From: Streptomyces sp. 11x1
GTDB taxonomy: Bacteria > Actinomycetota > Actinomycetes > Streptomycetales > Streptomycetaceae
Direction: 5' to 3'
NCBI RefSeq assembly: GCF_032598905.1
Contig: NZ_CP122458.1
Coordinates: 2,480,001 to 2,544,000, forward strand
DNA length: 64,000 nt
The notes under the pieces: generated by a model
The model's database searches: none
What the model was told of the DNA's origin: nothing
Seen by the model: the letters and a program-made list of their open reading frames with translations, nothing else
Part shown: positions 12,001 through 15,000 of the stretch, piece after piece
Position numbering within the stretch: position 1 is the stretch's first letter
How the letters are laid out: the number at the start of each line of letters is the position of its first letter
Program-made: the position numbers and the translations under genes

Positions 12001-15000
12001 CAGCCGCTCGCGGACCGACTCGTACGCTGTATCGATTCCGTCCCTGTCGAGCATGGACGGAGCAAGCTCACCGGACCTCAGCTTCCGCACGGTTATTTCA
12101 CCATGACCGAGCTCTCTGGCCACGGCCATGGGTGACCCCAGCCACTTTGCCAGGAAATCCAGCTTGCCGCGGGCGTCGTACGGCGTGACCCGGGCGTCGA
12201 CCTCTTCCTTGGTGACCGTGCCGGTGCGGCCGCGTTCCTCAAGCAGGGCCAATGCCGCGTCGAACCGATCGGCGACGGCAGGCAACACGTTCGTGACATC
12301 GCCGAAGCGGTAACAGCGCACGACTATCACCTCGATACGGAGGATGTCTGCCACGGCCTCGAACGATCCCAGCCGTTCCAGCAGGCGCGCCGTCTTGATC
12401 TGGAGGGGTCTCCAGCTGCTGCTGACCCGGACCGTGACCTCATCCGCGGTGACCGGTCCGGTGCGGCCGGGTTCCTGGAGCAAGGCCACCGCCGCGTTGA
12501 TCCGCTCGGCAACGCCTCGCCACGGAGGTACGCCGCGCAGGTAGCCCCGCACCAAGTCCGCGTGGACCTTGAGTATGACGGCCACGGCCTCGTCCGACCC
12601 CAGCTCCTCCACCAGCCACCGCACGCTCGCCTGGAGCACGGTGATGCCATCGGCGAGCCCCAGCTGCTGGTACTTGCTGTGCAACGCATCGAGCCGAGCG
12701 GCGAAGTCCGCACGTGGGTTGTTATTTTTTTTGACATTAGATATCGAATTCAGTGCTACACCGAGCTCCCGGGCCACGGCCCTCAGCGACCCCAGCCACT
12801 TTTCCAGGTCAGCCAGCTTGCCGGGGGCGTCGTGCGGCGTGACGCGTGCTGTGACGTCGGCGGCGGTGACCGTGCCGCCCGGGCCGCGTTCCTCAAGCAG
12901 GGCCAATGCCGCGTCGATCCGGTCGACCGTGGCCTTAGCCGGGTTCCGGATATCGCCGGAGCGGTAAGAGTAAAAGCTCACAGGGGCCACCGCGACGCCG
13001 AGGACTTCTGCCACGGCCTTGACCGATCCCAGCCCTTCCTCCAGGCGCACTATCTTGGACTGGAGGTCGCTCCAGTTGCTGCGGACCCGGGCGTTGACTT
13101 CCTCCTTGCTGGGGGGGCCGGTGCGGCCGGGCTCCTGGAGCAGGTCAACCAACGCGCGGAGACGCTCAGCATGGACCACCTCCATTTTCGAAAGCGGGCG
13201 GCTCGCCCAACCCTTCACCGATCGCGTGCCGACACGGACGATGCGGGCCACGGCCTCGAACGATCCCAGCCTGCCCTTTGCATAGCGCACCTGGGCCTGG
13301 AGGAGAGTCGCCGGGCTGTGCCCCTCGGCCGCCGTACCCGCCACGGTCGAAACACCCGCCGCGGGCACCTGCGGCGCAACAGGCCCTGCAGGCTCCCCGT
13401 CCGTACCCGAGGACTCCTGGAGCCGGCCGGAGAACTCGTCACTCCCGAGGACGTCGAAGTCGTCGCCGTGCACGGACAGATCGTCCAGCCGGTCCTCGAC
13501 GCCACCCTCCCGATCGAACCACTCGTCCAGGTCCAACTCGTCCGCACCGGAATCGTCGTCGCCGTGCACGGACAGATCGTCCAGCCGGTCCTCGACGTCA
13601 CCCGCCTGCTCGAACCACTCGTCCAGGTCCAACTCGCCCGCGGTCCGGGCAGCCACGCCCTCGCCCGGTTCTCCCGCCCCCCGTGCATCGCGCATCGCGG
13701 GGGCGACATCCGGACCGCGTCGGCCGGAGGGTTCCTCCGCATCCGCCGCATCGGGCGCGTTCTGCGAACGGGACGCGGCGACCGCGTCCGAAGCCGTGAC
13801 CACCATCCCCTGAGCCGACGTGGCGCCGACCGTGTTCCGGTGGAGGTAGGGGGTCAGGACATCGGCGATCTGCCGCAGGTGATCGGAGGTCAGGAGGGCC
13901 TTCTTGCCGCCCTGGTACGGGTCCATCAAGTCGTAATGGCCGTCGGGGACGTCCTGCGGGCGGTGACCACCCGGCGTCAGCAGGACCCGCGGGTCGGCTC
14001 CGTCCCTGCCATCACGCACACCCAGGCCGTGAACGATCTCGTGAACGTACTTGTCGGCGGGAGCGTCGGTGTACCACTCGTTCTGTCTCATCGGCTCGTC
14101 GTCGTTGGGCCTGCCCTTGACGACGGCCACCACGGTGTGCGCCCGGTCCTCGGAGGTGACGAACTCGACGGTGACCTGGAGCCGGGGACCCGACTCTCCC
14201 CGGTCGTCGCCCTGGTCCTGGAGGGCCTCCAGCCTGTGGCCCGGCTCGTTGACGAGGCGGTCCAGGCCCAGGGCGAGCGTCTTGCGGACCTCGGCGACCT
14301 CGGCCTCGCTCACACCGTCCTCCGGAACCAGAAGGACACGGCGGGTCAGCCGGATGGTGTCCTGCTCCGGCGTGCTTCCCCGACGCCGTTCCCACGCGTA
14401 GCCGACGTCGGTCCGCTCTCCCGAACTGTCCCCCCGCCGCACCACGGGTGACCCGTCCTTCAACCCGAACTCGAACGCCTCCGGCAGGGGCTCTCCCTTC
14501 GGCCCCTGCCCGGCCCGGAGGGGAGTCCACCGCTCGGAACGCACCTCGCCCGCCCCCCACAGCGCACCCGGCTCCTGCCCGCCGGCGCCCTGCCCGCCGC
14601 CGGGTTGCGCGGCCAGTTCCACGGTCACGGGTGTGACCGCGGTGGCCTCGCCCCTGACGGACCGCCCGGAAGGGCCGGCGGACACGGCGGTGTCGCTGTC
14701 GGACTCCGAAACGTCGGGCCGGTCGGACCTCCGCTCCTCCGTCCGTCCGTCACCGGTGCCGGCCGCGGGTCCCGCTACGGCCCCGGACACGGTGGGCACC
14801 TGTCCGGCAGGCGCCACCGCACCGGCGTTCTCACCATGGGCCAGTGCGTCGTGGGCCAGGGCGTCGTGGGCCAGGGCGTCGTGGGCCGGATCCGCCGCGT
14901 TCCCGCCCACCGTCTGGACCGGGTCCGCGGCCTCCTGGGCCGGGGCCGCCCCGTCCGCCTCCCCACGGGTCCTGGGCACCGTCTGCTCTGCGGCAGTGGG

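Noticed and set aside
46..14451. Long plus-strand ORFs (448 to 897 codons) opposite the giant gene
   Set aside because: They lie in the frame exactly complementary to the minus-strand repeat gene, have no recognisable domains, and only mirror its codon bias; the minus strand shows clear domain motifs.
1..14560. Possible CRISPR array or insertion-sequence cluster because of the many repeats
   Set aside because: Repeats are long, in frame and coding, with no short conserved palindromic repeats, no spacer pattern and no transposase or terminal inverted repeats.
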